DNA of 64,000 bases, taken from positions 930,001 to 994,000 of the forward strand of contig OZ242170.1 in the NCBI GenBank assembly GCA_965205545.1, read 5' to 3'. The notes beneath the pieces were generated by a model that saw nothing but the letters and a program-made list of their open reading frames with translations, was not told the DNA's origin and did not search any database. A program made the translations under genes and the position numbers. This stretch comes from Bin55 sp965205545. Lineage in GTDB: Bacteria; Pseudomonadota; Gammaproteobacteria; Pseudomonadales; Azotimanducaceae. Numbering within the stretch: the stretch's first letter is position 1; every line of letters begins with the position of its first letter. Below are positions 27,815 to 36,483 of the stretch, piece by piece.

Positions 27815-29851
27815 CTATTCGTCAGATGCTTCTTCGCTCTTCTTCTTGCTAGAAGACTTGGTCGTCTTGGCTTTAGATTGATTGCTTGCCGAGCCTGACT
27901 GCGTCGAATCATCATCAGAAGAATCAGTCTCCTCTTGAGACTCCTCTTGCACATCTGTCTGAGCTACCGTTGTCGGTTCAGAGTCCTCCGAACCCTCGTC
28001 GGAGGATTCCACATCCTCTTCGCTAGCGGATTCCACTGGGATTTCTTCGCTGTCCTCGACGGAGTCTTCAGCAATAGCCTCAACATCCTCTGTAGCCGAT
28101 GCCTCTTCAACCATCTCCTCCGCAGCATCCCCCGCAACGGATTCGGACACATCGTCGGTATCGTCGGAAGTACTGCCTCGCTTCTTCATTTGAGACCGAA
28201 TCAACTCGCCAAAGGTAGTCGTCTTGGACTCTTCCGCAGTCTGTCGTTGGTACTCGCGATGCGCCTCCGCTTCAGAATCCTGATCGCTCTGCTTGATGGA
28301 TAGCCAAACTACCCGATTTCGGAGATCAACGTTGATGATTTTCGCGCGAATGGATTCGCCAACCTTTAACACTTGGCGCACGTCCTCAACTCTGTCCCGA
28401 GAGATTTCCGCCGCCTTGATCATTCCTTGAATTTCTGGCGCAAGCTGAATAGTCGCATCCTTGGTATCCACTTCTGTTACCTCACCAGTAACGATAGTGC
28501 CCTTCGGATTGGCTTTGGTGTAGTCGCCGAATACATCGGAATCCAATTGCTTCATCCCAAGCCCTATGCGCTCTCGATCAACATCGATTGCAAGCACGAC
28601 GGCATCCACTTGCTCACCCTTGCTGAACCGTCGGACTACTACATCACCAGGTTCCGTCCAAGACATGTCGGACAGGTGCACAAGACCGTCGACGTGGCCT
28701 TCCAACCCTACAAAAATTCCAAAGTCGGTAATGGATTTGATTGTTCCCGAAACCTTGTCGCCAACCGAGTGAATGCGATCAAATGCCTCCCAAGGATTCT
28801 CTCGGCACTGCTTAATCCCCAACGACACACGACGCCGGTCCTCGTCGATGTCAAGGATCATGACTTCGATTGTGTCGCCCGTGGTAACTACCTTCGAGGG
28901 TATGACGTTTCTGCTAGTCCAATCCATCTCGGACACGTGCACAAGTCCTTCAACGCCTTCCTCGATTTCAGCAAAACACCCATAGTCCTGGATATTGGTG
29001 ACAGTGGCATAGACTTTCGTACCCTTGGGGTACCGTCGTGTGATGTCCACCCACGGATCGTCTCCCAGTTGCTTAACACCTAGCGATACACGGTTGCGCT
29101 CAGAATCGAACGAGAGAACTTTCACAGTAATTTCTTGGCCAACAGTAACCACTTCGCTTGGATGACGGACACGCTTCCAGGCCATATCGGTCACATGCAG
29201 CAATCCGTCGATGCCACCTAGATCAACAAAGGCTCCATACTCGGTTAGATTCTTGACAACACCTTGCTTGACCTGGCCTTCGCCTAGAGAATTCAGCAAT
29301 GCCTCTCGTTCTTCGCTGTTTTCCAACTCAAGAACTGCTCGACGAGAAACGACGACGTTGTTTCGACGCTGATCCAGTTTGATGACTTGAAACTCTAGCT
29401 CCTGTCCTTCGAGGTCGACGGCGTCTCTAACTGGACGCGTATCCACCAGCGATCCTGGCAGGAACGCTCTTATGTCATCAATAGCTACCGTAAATCCGCC
29501 CTTTACCTTCCCATTGAGTATTCCCTTTACCGGTTCTTTCTTTTCGAAGGACTCTTCAAGGGCTTCCCAGGTCTCAGCACGCTTGGCTTTTTCCCGCGAC
29601 AGACGCGTTTCCCCGAAGCCATCGTCAACGACTTCCATGGCAACTTTCACTTGTTCGCCAATTTCAAGCTCGAAATCACCATTTGCGTCGAGAAACTGCT
29701 CTCGCGGGATTACGCCCTCGGACTTCAAGCCCACGTGCATCGTGACGAATTCTGCATCAATGTCGACAACGGTACCCACGACAATGGACCCCGGTGTCAT
29801 TTCTACGGTTTGAACACTTTGCTCAAACAGCGACTCAAACGACTCTGCCAT
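27815..29851 (-). CDS. rpsA: 30S ribosomal protein S1 with acidic C-terminal tail
   Basis: S1 binds mRNA on the 30S subunit and helps initiation on structured leaders. 678 residues; E. coli S1 has 557. The N-terminal FESLFEQS ribosome-anchoring segment is followed by six S1 repeats to about residue 555, with repeated VKQLGDDPW and IKQCRENPW type ends. The last 120 residues are low-complexity, mostly Glu, Asp, Ser and Thr, then a Lys/Ser stretch, with no S1 homology. S16 in this window (56191-56922) has a similar extension. cmk, normally just upstream, is separated by two plus-strand genes. Confidence 0.96.
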   Translation of the reverse strand: MAESFESLFEQSVQTVEMTPGSIVVGTVVDIDAEFVTMHVGLKSEGVIPREQFLDANGDFELEIGEQVKVAMEVVDDGFGETRLSREKAKRAETWEALEESFEKKEPVKGILNGKVKGGFTVAIDDIRAFLPGSLVDTRPVRDAVDLEGQELEFQVIKLDQRRNNVVVSRRAVLELENSEEREALLNSLGEGQVKQGVVKNLTEYGAFVDLGGIDGLLHVTDMAWKRVRHPSEVVTVGQEITVKVLSFDSERNRVSLGVKQLGDDPWVDITRRYPKGTKVYATVTNIQDYGCFAEIEEGVEGLVHVSEMDWTSRNVIPSKVVTTGDTIEVMILDIDEDRRRVSLGIKQCRENPWEAFDRIHSVGDKVSGTIKSITDFGIFVGLEGHVDGLVHLSDMSWTEPGDVVVRRFSKGEQVDAVVLAIDVDRERIGLGMKQLDSDVFGDYTKANPKGTIVTGEVTEVDTKDATIQLAPEIQGMIKAAEISRDRVEDVRQVLKVGESIRAKIINVDLRNRVVWLSIKQSDQDSEAEAHREYQRQTAEESKTTTFGELIRSQMKKRGSTSDDTDDVSESVAGDAAEEMVEEASATEDVEAIAEDSVEDSEEIPVESASEEDVESSDEGSEDSEPTTVAQTDVQEESQEETDSSDDDSTQSGSASNQSKAKTTKSSSKKKSEEASDE

Positions 29852-30199
29852 ATACTCCCATGACGGTATTCTCTAAGTAGCTCCTTCTACACTCACCCAC
29901 GGCGTAGCAATCCGCAATAGCCAAACAGCTGGACACGCACTCACCTAAGGAGGCCCACTATCGTGCAATACGATAACAACTCTTCCAATATGAATCAGAA
30001 TTGAGCGGGCATGCGCAAAAGGGTTGCATATTCTACACGCTGGACAATAAACCGGATGTGTTTTTTGCCCTTTTTGAGAGATTTTGCAGTCATAATGCAT
30101 GGAGCTCGTGTACGGATAGTGACACAGCAATATGCTGACCAATCCGGTTAGTTCTGCAGCGCTAACTAGCTTGAAGTAGCAAGGCTTTCACCTTATTCC
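29852..30199. other. Divergent intergenic region between rpsA and the ankyrin gene
   Basis: No gene is supported here. It should carry the rpsA promoter and leader on the minus strand and the ankyrin promoter on the plus strand. A 6-5-6 palindrome lies at 29959-29975, and a T-rich run lies at 30061-30080. I could not assign consensus promoter boxes. Confidence 0.45.
29959..29975. promoter_or_regulatory. 6-5-6 palindrome upstream of rpsA
   Basis: TATCGT and ACGATA are exact inverted repeats around GCAAT, about 110 bases before the S1 start. It could be an operator or an element of the S1 leader RNA. The arms are short, so chance is not excluded. Confidence 0.3.
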
Positions 30200-31318
30200 A
30201 TGGCAACCAATGAAGTAACACTTACTGGCAAGACAAGCGACTTCCTGAAAATTGGGGTCGCTGCGGCAGGCCGCGGCGACTTGAACTCGGTTGAACAGAT
30301 TCTGAGCTTGCGTCCGAATTGGATTCATCAAATCGGTTCGCATGGACGAACAATGCTGTGGGAAGCCGCGTACCGCGGGCGGACAGAAATGGTTGAGTTC
30401 CTATCCAAACGTGGGGCAGACATCAATGTCTGTGCCTGCCACTTCACGCCACTGCTCGTAGATATTTCAGCTTACTGCGCAGCAAAGTTCAAAAAGAGAG
30501 AGTCCACCGCTAGCCTACTACTGCAACTCGGTGCCGAATTGGATTTCTTCACATACATCTACTTGGGAGACTACGATCAAGTAGAGAACCTGCTCAATGC
30601 AGATGTAAGTCTGGCGAAACAAGAGAAGCCTCAAAACGACCGCAACGTATCGGCCACCGCACTTCACTATGCGGTGAGCAGTGGCCGCAGCGAGATTTTG
30701 AGTTTGCTGCTGTCCAAAGGCGCAGATCCGCAACCTTACTCCTATTGGCTGATCCGATTCGCTATTTGGCGTGAGAACGCCGCTATTCTCGGCATGCTCT
30801 TTGACGCGGGAGCGGAACGCGATCTAGCGGCGGTTCCCCGATCTGGCATAACAAATCCAGAAATAAATGCGGTGCTTAGCAAGTTTGGCATTTCATATAG
30901 CCCAGATCTTCCAGAGGGTGGCTGGCCGCCGTTGGTGTATGCGGCTCGAGGCGATCGGGGCGGCAACGCGGAAGTTGTTAGACAGCTTCTTGAGCAAGGA
31001 GCTGATGTGAATTGCTGCAACTACAAAAAACAAACTGCATTGCACTGTGCTGCCAAGGCTGGATTCGTTGATATTGTGGAATTACTGCTGAATCGGAATG
31101 CGTCTATCGATGCACAAGATAGGGACGGCAACACACCGCTCATGGTCGCTGTACAATCGACCATTAAGAAGCAAGAGAATCTGCGTGGAGTGGCATGTCT
31201 ACTGCTGAATGCAGGAGCAAACGCCAGCCAGGAAAATCACAAAGGACAAACCCCGAGGTCTGTGGCAGCACGCAAACGCGACACGGCAACTTGGTTGGAA
31301 CTACTGCAATCAATGTAA
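30200..31318 (+). CDS. Ankyrin-repeat protein
   Basis: 372 residues, no signal peptide or membrane helix. At least six ankyrin repeats are seen: GRTMLWEAAYRGRTEMVEFL, ATALHYAVSSGRSEILSLL with KGADP, WPPLVYAARGDRGGNAEVV with QGADVN, QTALHCAAKAGFVDIVELLL, and DGNTPLMVAV. Such proteins bind other proteins; the partner is unknown. The gene sits on the opposite strand between cmk and rpsA, which are normally adjacent in gammaproteobacteria, so it is probably an insertion with the EF-hand gene downstream. Confidence 0.85.
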   Translation: MATNEVTLTGKTSDFLKIGVAAAGRGDLNSVEQILSLRPNWIHQIGSHGRTMLWEAAYRGRTEMVEFLSKRGADINVCACHFTPLLVDISAYCAAKFKKRESTASLLLQLGAELDFFTYIYLGDYDQVENLLNADVSLAKQEKPQNDRNVSATALHYAVSSGRSEILSLLLSKGADPQPYSYWLIRFAIWRENAAILGMLFDAGAERDLAAVPRSGITNPEINAVLSKFGISYSPDLPEGGWPPLVYAARGDRGGNAEVVRQLLEQGADVNCCNYKKQTALHCAAKAGFVDIVELLLNRNASIDAQDRDGNTPLMVAVQSTIKKQENLRGVACLLLNAGANASQENHKGQTPRSVAARKRDTATWLELLQSM

Positions 31319-31405
31319 CCAATCACTATTTGCCAGCATCTGTGGATAGGTACGTTGCAATGCACTAACCGCAATACGTTCGGCAATCGATTTGAGGAAC
31401 AAGCC

Positions 31406-32038
31406 ATGAGAAACCTACGAACTCTGACTTCCGTTTTTGCGGCAATTACCATCGTATTGGGATTTGCTCTAAACGCAAATGAATCCAATGATGAAGAGGA
31501 CGTTGTCGACCTCGCAACAACGACCGTTGCTGTAGACGAGAGCGAGAATACAGAAGAAGCACTCGCCGCTTCGAAAGCGCTTGAACTGGGCAAAGCCTTT
31601 GGAGAGCTCGCGACAACACTCGCTGGATTCGCTCTGGAGACATCTGATTCGATCCTTGATCAGGCAATCGAGGAACAGGTCGACGCCCAGTGGTCAGCCA
31701 AGATGGCCAAATACGATGCTGACAATGACAATGCACTTACTTTGGAAGAGATGGAAAGCATTCCTCCTGAAGAAAGCGATGACGAGGAATTCAAGTCTCT
31801 GTCCCTCCACGAGCAGCAAGAGCTGGTTAGAAGTCGATTCGCAGAAATGGACATCAACGCGGATGGAAAAGTAACTGTCGACGAAGTCAAGGAACTAATG
31901 CAATCTGCCCGACAAGGAATGAAGGATGCTTTTGATGCCGTCGATCTGACGCCTTTGGGTAGCCGTCAGGAATCAGTCAACGATCCAGCCACCGATGTTT
32001 CTGCGAACGAACCGGCCGAGGTATTGATCGTAGACTAG
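31406..32038 (+). CDS. Exported EF-hand protein
   Basis: 210 residues from ATG 31406, preceded by GAGGAA about 8 bases upstream. A signal peptide covers about residues 1-26. Two calcium-binding loops follow, YDADNDNALTLEEM and MDINADGKVTVDEV, both with Asp/Asn at positions 1, 3 and 5, Glu/Asp at 12. The mature protein is strongly acidic. Probable role: periplasmic or secreted calcium binding. It lies 87 bases after the ankyrin gene and may share its transcript. Confidence 0.8.
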   Translation: MRNLRTLTSVFAAITIVLGFALNANESNDEEDVVDLATTTVAVDESENTEEALAASKALELGKAFGELATTLAGFALETSDSILDQAIEEQVDAQWSAKMAKYDADNDNALTLEEMESIPPEESDDEEFKSLSLHEQQELVRSRFAEMDINADGKVTVDEVKELMQSARQGMKDAFDAVDLTPLGSRQESVNDPATDVSANEPAEVLIVD

Positions 32039-32085
32039 CAATTACCTGTCGAGCCACCAAAAGGTGAATTCTGGCGGTTGATAAT

Positions 32086-32116
32086 TGAGAGGCATTGGTT
32101 CTTGCGATGCCTCTCA
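32086..32116 (+). terminator. 10-bp stem hairpin after the EF-hand gene
   Basis: TGAGAGGCAT (32086-32095) and ATGCCTCTCA (32107-32116) form a perfect 10-bp stem with an 11-base loop, 48 bases after the stop codon. Its place fits a transcription terminator, but no T-run follows, so it may instead stabilise the 3' end of the mRNA. Confidence 0.5.
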
Positions 32117-32388
32117 TGCACTTCAAGCGTCACTTCCAACAATATACAAATCCCCCCTCAGAATGACGCAGGTCACACCTTTGAGAATTCACATGCACTA
32201 ACTCAAGTGGCGTCAGCCTTTTCACTCGTCCTAATTTAAATCGCAGCACTAAATCACAAAGTAGCCGGAACTTGTAGAGTACGAGCGATTTAGGTGCCCC
32301 TGCCTATTACTCTTCGTCTTCAGCCCACTAAATGCCAAATTTGGAATGTTTGTTTTGTAGTGCCAAACCATTGTTGGGGTGCGTCAAA
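32117..32388. other. Intergenic region between the EF-hand gene and cmk
   Basis: Both flanking genes end here (convergent), giving a 350-base gap in total. No gene is supported. A 10-bp palindrome CCAAATTTGG lies at 32335-32344. No clear T-rich terminator for cmk was found. Confidence 0.45.
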
Positions 32389-33144
32389 TTAAACAATCAT
32401 TTTTCGTTGTCTAGCAAGATCCATAACACGATCTACTGTATCGTCCACCGATAGTTCGGAACTGTCTATGCGAACCGCATCTGGCGCAGGTTTGGCGGGT
32501 GCGACCTCACGCAGACTGTCGCGCGCGTCTCGCTCCTGCAGACTTTGCAGGACATGTCGATAACTAGCCTCAGTCTCCGCTGCTCCCAACTGTGCCATAC
32601 GTCGACGAGCCCTAGTTTCGGGAGAGGCTTCCAAGAAAATCTTCAATTGCGCATCGGGAAAAATTACCGTACCCATGTCACGACCGTCCGCAACCAGGCC
32701 AGGCAAGACTCGCTGCTCACGCTGTTTAGGAACAAGGACGTTTCGAATTCGGCGCGAAGCTGCCACTCGTGCTGCAAATCTTGAAATCTTGTTACTTCGA
32801 ACTTCACTGGTTACGTCGGAACCATTCCATTGCACGGTCTTTCTATGCAGTGAGTCTGACAGAATCATCACTCCATCTCGAAGTGGTCGGCCAGAATCAT
32901 CGAGACTGGCCTGAACGCCGCGGTCGGAGTAGTCAATTCTCACCGTGCGGGAGACCAAGTGCTCAATTCCCTCTTCGTCGTTGAGATCCAACTCGAAGTG
33001 GTCAGCTAGAAACGCCACAATTCGGTAAAGAAGTCCGCTGTCCAGCAAGTTCCAGCCTAGTTTCAAGGAAATCGCGTTCGCAACCGTACCCTTGCCCGAC
33101 GCCGACAATCCGTCGATTGTTATGACTGGTACGTTAGATGACAC
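32389..33144 (-). CDS. cmk: Cytidylate kinase
   Basis: It phosphorylates CMP and dCMP. At 251 residues it is somewhat longer than the usual 225-230. The P-loop is GLSASGKGTVA, DSGLLYR binds nucleotide, and VADGRDMGTVIFPDA is the family signature. RRRMAQLG and LQERDARDS form the lid. In gammaproteobacteria aroA lies just upstream and rpsA just downstream; here hisC precedes it by 40 bases (no tyrA or aroA), and the ankyrin and EF-hand genes stand between it and rpsA. Confidence 0.93.
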   Translation of the reverse strand: MSSNVPVITIDGLSASGKGTVANAISLKLGWNLLDSGLLYRIVAFLADHFELDLNDEEGIEHLVSRTVRIDYSDRGVQASLDDSGRPLRDGVMILSDSLHRKTVQWNGSDVTSEVRSNKISRFAARVAASRRIRNVLVPKQREQRVLPGLVADGRDMGTVIFPDAQLKIFLEASPETRARRRMAQLGAAETEASYRHVLQSLQERDARDSLREVAPAKPAPDAVRIDSSELSVDDTVDRVMDLARQRKMIV

Positions 33145-33184
33145 CGTTAGTAGCCAAACTACAAGCTAACAAACCAAACTGCTT

Positions 33185-34270
33185 TCAGCGAATGGATGCC
33201 AGTGCCTCAATAAATCGCGCATTTTCCGCATGCGTTCCAATGGTTACGCGAAGGTGGTTGGGCATTTCGTAGCTGGCAATGGGTCGGACGATAACTCCCA
33301 ATCTAAGCAACCTGTTATAGGTTGAAGTAGCGTCTTCGCCGCAATCGAAAGTTAGGAAATTCGCGACTGACGGGATGAACTCGTAGCCCAGTTCGAGCAG
33401 GGAATTTTCCAGATAGTTCATTCCTGCTGCGTTCAATTGCACGCTCTCGGTTAAGTAGTCGATATCTTGCAACGCTGCTTCGGCCGCCGCCAAAGCCATG
33501 CTATTCACGTTGAATGGTTGCCTAATCCGGTTTAGTAGATCGGCAAAGTAGCTTGAAGACACGCAATATCCAACTCGCAGCGAAGCCAACCCATAGGCCT
33601 TAGAAAAAGTGCGCGTTGCAATGACATTGGGGTACTCCCTGACAAGCTCAACACCATTTGGATAGTCGTCCTCGGAGACATACTCGAAGTAGGCTTCGTC
33701 TATAACAACCCACACTTCAGACGGTACTGCGTCCAAGAGCCTACGAAGTTCCAACTCGCTAAAGTAAGTCCCAGTTGGATTGTTTGGATTAGCCAGAAAG
33801 ATAATTCGAGTATCTCCATCTACGACTTCTGCAATCCTGAATAAATCGTCTCTCCAGTCTATAGACGGAACGACGACCATCTGACCGTGCGCTGCTGCAA
33901 TTGCCAAGGGGTAAACCACAAAACAATGCTCGCCCACAATCCCCTTGGTGCCCGGCGACATGGCTACGCGGGCTGCGAGCTCCAACACATCGTTTGATCC
34001 ATTTCCCAATGTAATTTGATCAGCCGAAACATCCAACTGCTGAGCGAGTAACTGCTTGAGCCGAAAGCCGGCTGCATCTGGATAGCGTGAAACGGCTTCA
34101 ATTGCTCCTTCCAAAGCAGCGCGAACCGTGGAGCTGGGACCCCGCGGATTCTCATTGCTTGCTAGCTTGATGGAGTCTGCAACGCCAAGCTCGCGTTCCA
34201 ACTCTTCCACTGCCTTACCAGGCGTGTAGGGCGAAAGCTCCAGAACACGTTCATTTACCGTAGCCGTCAT
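33185..34270 (-). CDS. hisC: Histidinol-phosphate aminotransferase (HisC-type)
   Basis: This PLP enzyme transaminates histidinol phosphate and, in this genomic context, probably phenylpyruvate or prephenate too. 361 residues. Motifs: SNENPRGPS, LGNGSNDVLEL, FLANPNNPTGT, DEAYFEYV, and RTFSKAYGLASLRVGY with the PLP lysine at residue 224. It overlaps pheA by 4 bases, in the aromatic amino acid order serC-pheA-hisC. Confidence 0.92.
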   Translation of the reverse strand: MTATVNERVLELSPYTPGKAVEELERELGVADSIKLASNENPRGPSSTVRAALEGAIEAVSRYPDAAGFRLKQLLAQQLDVSADQITLGNGSNDVLELAARVAMSPGTKGIVGEHCFVVYPLAIAAAHGQMVVVPSIDWRDDLFRIAEVVDGDTRIIFLANPNNPTGTYFSELELRRLLDAVPSEVWVVIDEAYFEYVSEDDYPNGVELVREYPNVIATRTFSKAYGLASLRVGYCVSSSYFADLLNRIRQPFNVNSMALAAAEAALQDIDYLTESVQLNAAGMNYLENSLLELGYEFIPSVANFLTFDCGEDATSTYNRLLRLGVIVRPIASYEMPNHLRVTIGTHAENARFIEALASIR

Positions 34271-35361
34271 GCCTTCAGGGCCTTTGGATAGGAACCAAGA
34301 GATCTCACGCCAATGGCGACATCCCTGATTTCCTGAAGTACCGTTTGAATGTCATCCAATGTTTCGTGGCCATCAAAGTCTATGAAGAACACATACGACC
34401 ACGTGCTTCTGTTGGAAGGCCGAGTTTCGATCCTCGACAAATTGATCTCATGCTTTTGAAAGGGTCCCAGCACTTTGAACAATGCACCGGGTTGATCGCT
34501 AGCCATTACGAGTATTGACGTCTTGTCGTTGCCTGTTGCGCCAACGTCTTGCATTCCCAATACCAAAAACCTCGTAGTATTGCCGCTCTCGTCCTCAATG
34601 TTGCGATGCAACACTTTGAGGTTGTACTGTTCTGCAGCAAGAATCCCAGCTATGGCGGCAGAGTCGCGTCGTCCCGACGCCAGCCGTGCAGCTTCGGCGT
34701 TGCTGGCTACAGCAATTCGCTCCACGTCCCGGTAGTTCCCATCCAGCCATTTTCGACACTGCGCAAGAGATTGCTCGTGCGAGTAGATTCTCTTCAATGA
34801 CTTCGGCTTGGCGTCTCTTCTCAAAATTAGCGCGTGGTGTATCGGCAGCTCTACCTCGGCACAAATCTTCACTTGGTTTTCGATGAGGCAATCCAGCGTG
34901 TGATTGACCATGCCTTCGGTGCTGTTCTCTACTGGTACAACACCGTAGTGACAATTTCCAGAAGCAACTTCGCGAAATATTTCGTCAATGGACGAGTAGG
35001 ACTTGGTAGCCGCAAAGTGCCCAAATTGCTTCACAGCTGCAGACTCCGTATACGTGCCGCGCGGTCCCAAGTAGCCGATCGTCAGGGGCTGCTCAAGGGA
35101 AAGGCAGCACGAAATAATCTCACTGAATAGCTGCTCGATTTGCTCATTTGTCAGGGGTCCCTTGTTCACTTCGCGCACCCGCGTCAGCACTTGCGACTCG
35201 CGATCAGGCCGATAGTACGCTGGCCGCTCGTTCTCTGCAGACTCTTGCTTTGCGCTGGCGATCTCTGTCGCGCATGTCGCTCTTTCATTTAGCAACGCAA
35301 GAATCTGGTCGTCGATCTCGTCGATTCGTAAACGCAGGTCGCCCAACTTCTCCTCACTCAC
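34267..35361 (-). CDS. pheA: Bifunctional chorismate mutase/prephenate dehydratase (P-protein)
   Basis: It turns chorismate into prephenate and then phenylpyruvate for phenylalanine synthesis. 364 residues in three parts: chorismate mutase (about 1-90, LRLRIDEIDDQILALLNERA), prephenate dehydratase (about 92-270, GPRGTYTESAA and NTTRFLVLG) and an ACT domain (about 280-364, with LSRIETRPSNR, the phenylalanine-sensing site), so feedback inhibition is expected. Two bases after serC and overlapping hisC. Confidence 0.95.
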   Translation of the reverse strand: MSEEKLGDLRLRIDEIDDQILALLNERATCATEIASAKQESAENERPAYYRPDRESQVLTRVREVNKGPLTNEQIEQLFSEIISCCLSLEQPLTIGYLGPRGTYTESAAVKQFGHFAATKSYSSIDEIFREVASGNCHYGVVPVENSTEGMVNHTLDCLIENQVKICAEVELPIHHALILRRDAKPKSLKRIYSHEQSLAQCRKWLDGNYRDVERIAVASNAEAARLASGRRDSAAIAGILAAEQYNLKVLHRNIEDESGNTTRFLVLGMQDVGATGNDKTSILVMASDQPGALFKVLGPFQKHEINLSRIETRPSNRSTWSYVFFIDFDGHETLDDIQTVLQEIRDVAIGVRSLGSYPKALKA

Positions 35362-35363
35362 GG

Positions 35364-36437
35364 CTATGCAACCTCTCTCTCAAATGTTTCCATGTAGTCG
35401 ACCAAGGCATCGACTGCCTCAATAGTCACACCGTTGTAAAGACTCACTCTGAATCCTCCAACTTTTCGATGTCCCTTTATGTTGACTATGTTTGCTTCAG
35501 CGGCCATTGTTAGAAACTTTTCAGTTAGAGACTCGTCCCTAATGGAAAACGTAACGTTTACTTTGGACCGAAAAGCAGGTTCAACGGTTGAAAAATACAG
35601 ACTGCTATCGTTGATTACTCTGTAAATTTTTCGCGACTTTTCCTCGCATCGTCGCTGCATTTCAGCAATCCCACCTTCGTCAAGCAACCAATCGAACACA
35701 AGACCAGAAACGTACCACGCAAACGTACTTGGGGTGTTGTACATCGAATCGTTCTCAGCGTGGATACGGTAGTTCAAGTACAAGGGTTCGCCCTGCCTAG
35801 GCTCTCGACATAGATCCTTCCGAACAATTACGATTGAAACCCCTGAAGGACCCATGTTCTTTTGCGCTCCGGCATACACCAAACCAAATTTGTCCATGTC
35901 TAGGGGTCTCGTCAGAATATCGGATGTCATGTCGGCAACAAGTGTTACCCCAACATCTAACGGATAGTCGGGAAACTGAACCCCGCTAATTGTCTCATTG
36001 GAGGTTATGTGAAGGTACTGCGAGTTTGAACTTCTATCCCAACTGCTAGCTTCCGGAACGGAATCTGTAGACGATGCCACCACATGGACATTGCGCAGGT
36101 AGCTGGCTTCGCTGATTGCCTTTTGCGACCACAACCCAGTATCCAAGTATTCGACGGATTCTCCCTGCATTGACAAGTTCAGAGGTACCATCGCAAATTG
36201 CAGCGTTGCTCCTCCCTGCATGAACAGCACAAAATAGTCTTCGCTAACATTCAAAAGTGTTCTCAGCGAGTCCTCTGCGCGCTGTGCAATCTCCATGAAT
36301 GTCGGCGAACGGTGGCTAATTTCTACAACTGATGTTCCTGAACCTCGATAGTCCAGCAAATCACGCTGGACCTCAAGCATTACAGGCTCTGGGAGTGCCG
36401 CAGGTCCCGCTGAAAAGTTAAACGCTCGTGACATCAA
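35364..36437 (-). CDS. serC: Phosphoserine aminotransferase
   Basis: SerC makes 3-phosphoserine for serine synthesis and acts in pyridoxal phosphate synthesis. 357 residues, class V aminotransferase. FNFSAGPAALPEPV opens the protein, FMQGGATLQFAMVP binds PLP phosphate, and VYAGAQKNMGPSGV carries the PLP lysine. It is 46 bases after gyrA and 2 bases before pheA, the standard order. Confidence 0.96.
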   Translation of the reverse strand: MMSRAFNFSAGPAALPEPVMLEVQRDLLDYRGSGTSVVEISHRSPTFMEIAQRAEDSLRTLLNVSEDYFVLFMQGGATLQFAMVPLNLSMQGESVEYLDTGLWSQKAISEASYLRNVHVVASSTDSVPEASSWDRSSNSQYLHITSNETISGVQFPDYPLDVGVTLVADMTSDILTRPLDMDKFGLVYAGAQKNMGPSGVSIVIVRKDLCREPRQGEPLYLNYRIHAENDSMYNTPSTFAWYVSGLVFDWLLDEGGIAEMQRRCEEKSRKIYRVINDSSLYFSTVEPAFRSKVNVTFSIRDESLTEKFLTMAAEANIVNIKGHRKVGGFRVSLYNGVTIEAVDALVDYMETFEREVA

Positions 36438-36483
36438 GACAAGCCATCAGGAGGAGATGAAATCCGCGAACTCCCCGATTTCG

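Noticed and set aside
28373..29083. A 236-codon plus-strand frame.
   Set aside because: Antisense of rpsA with no recognisable domain; S1 repeats explain this DNA.
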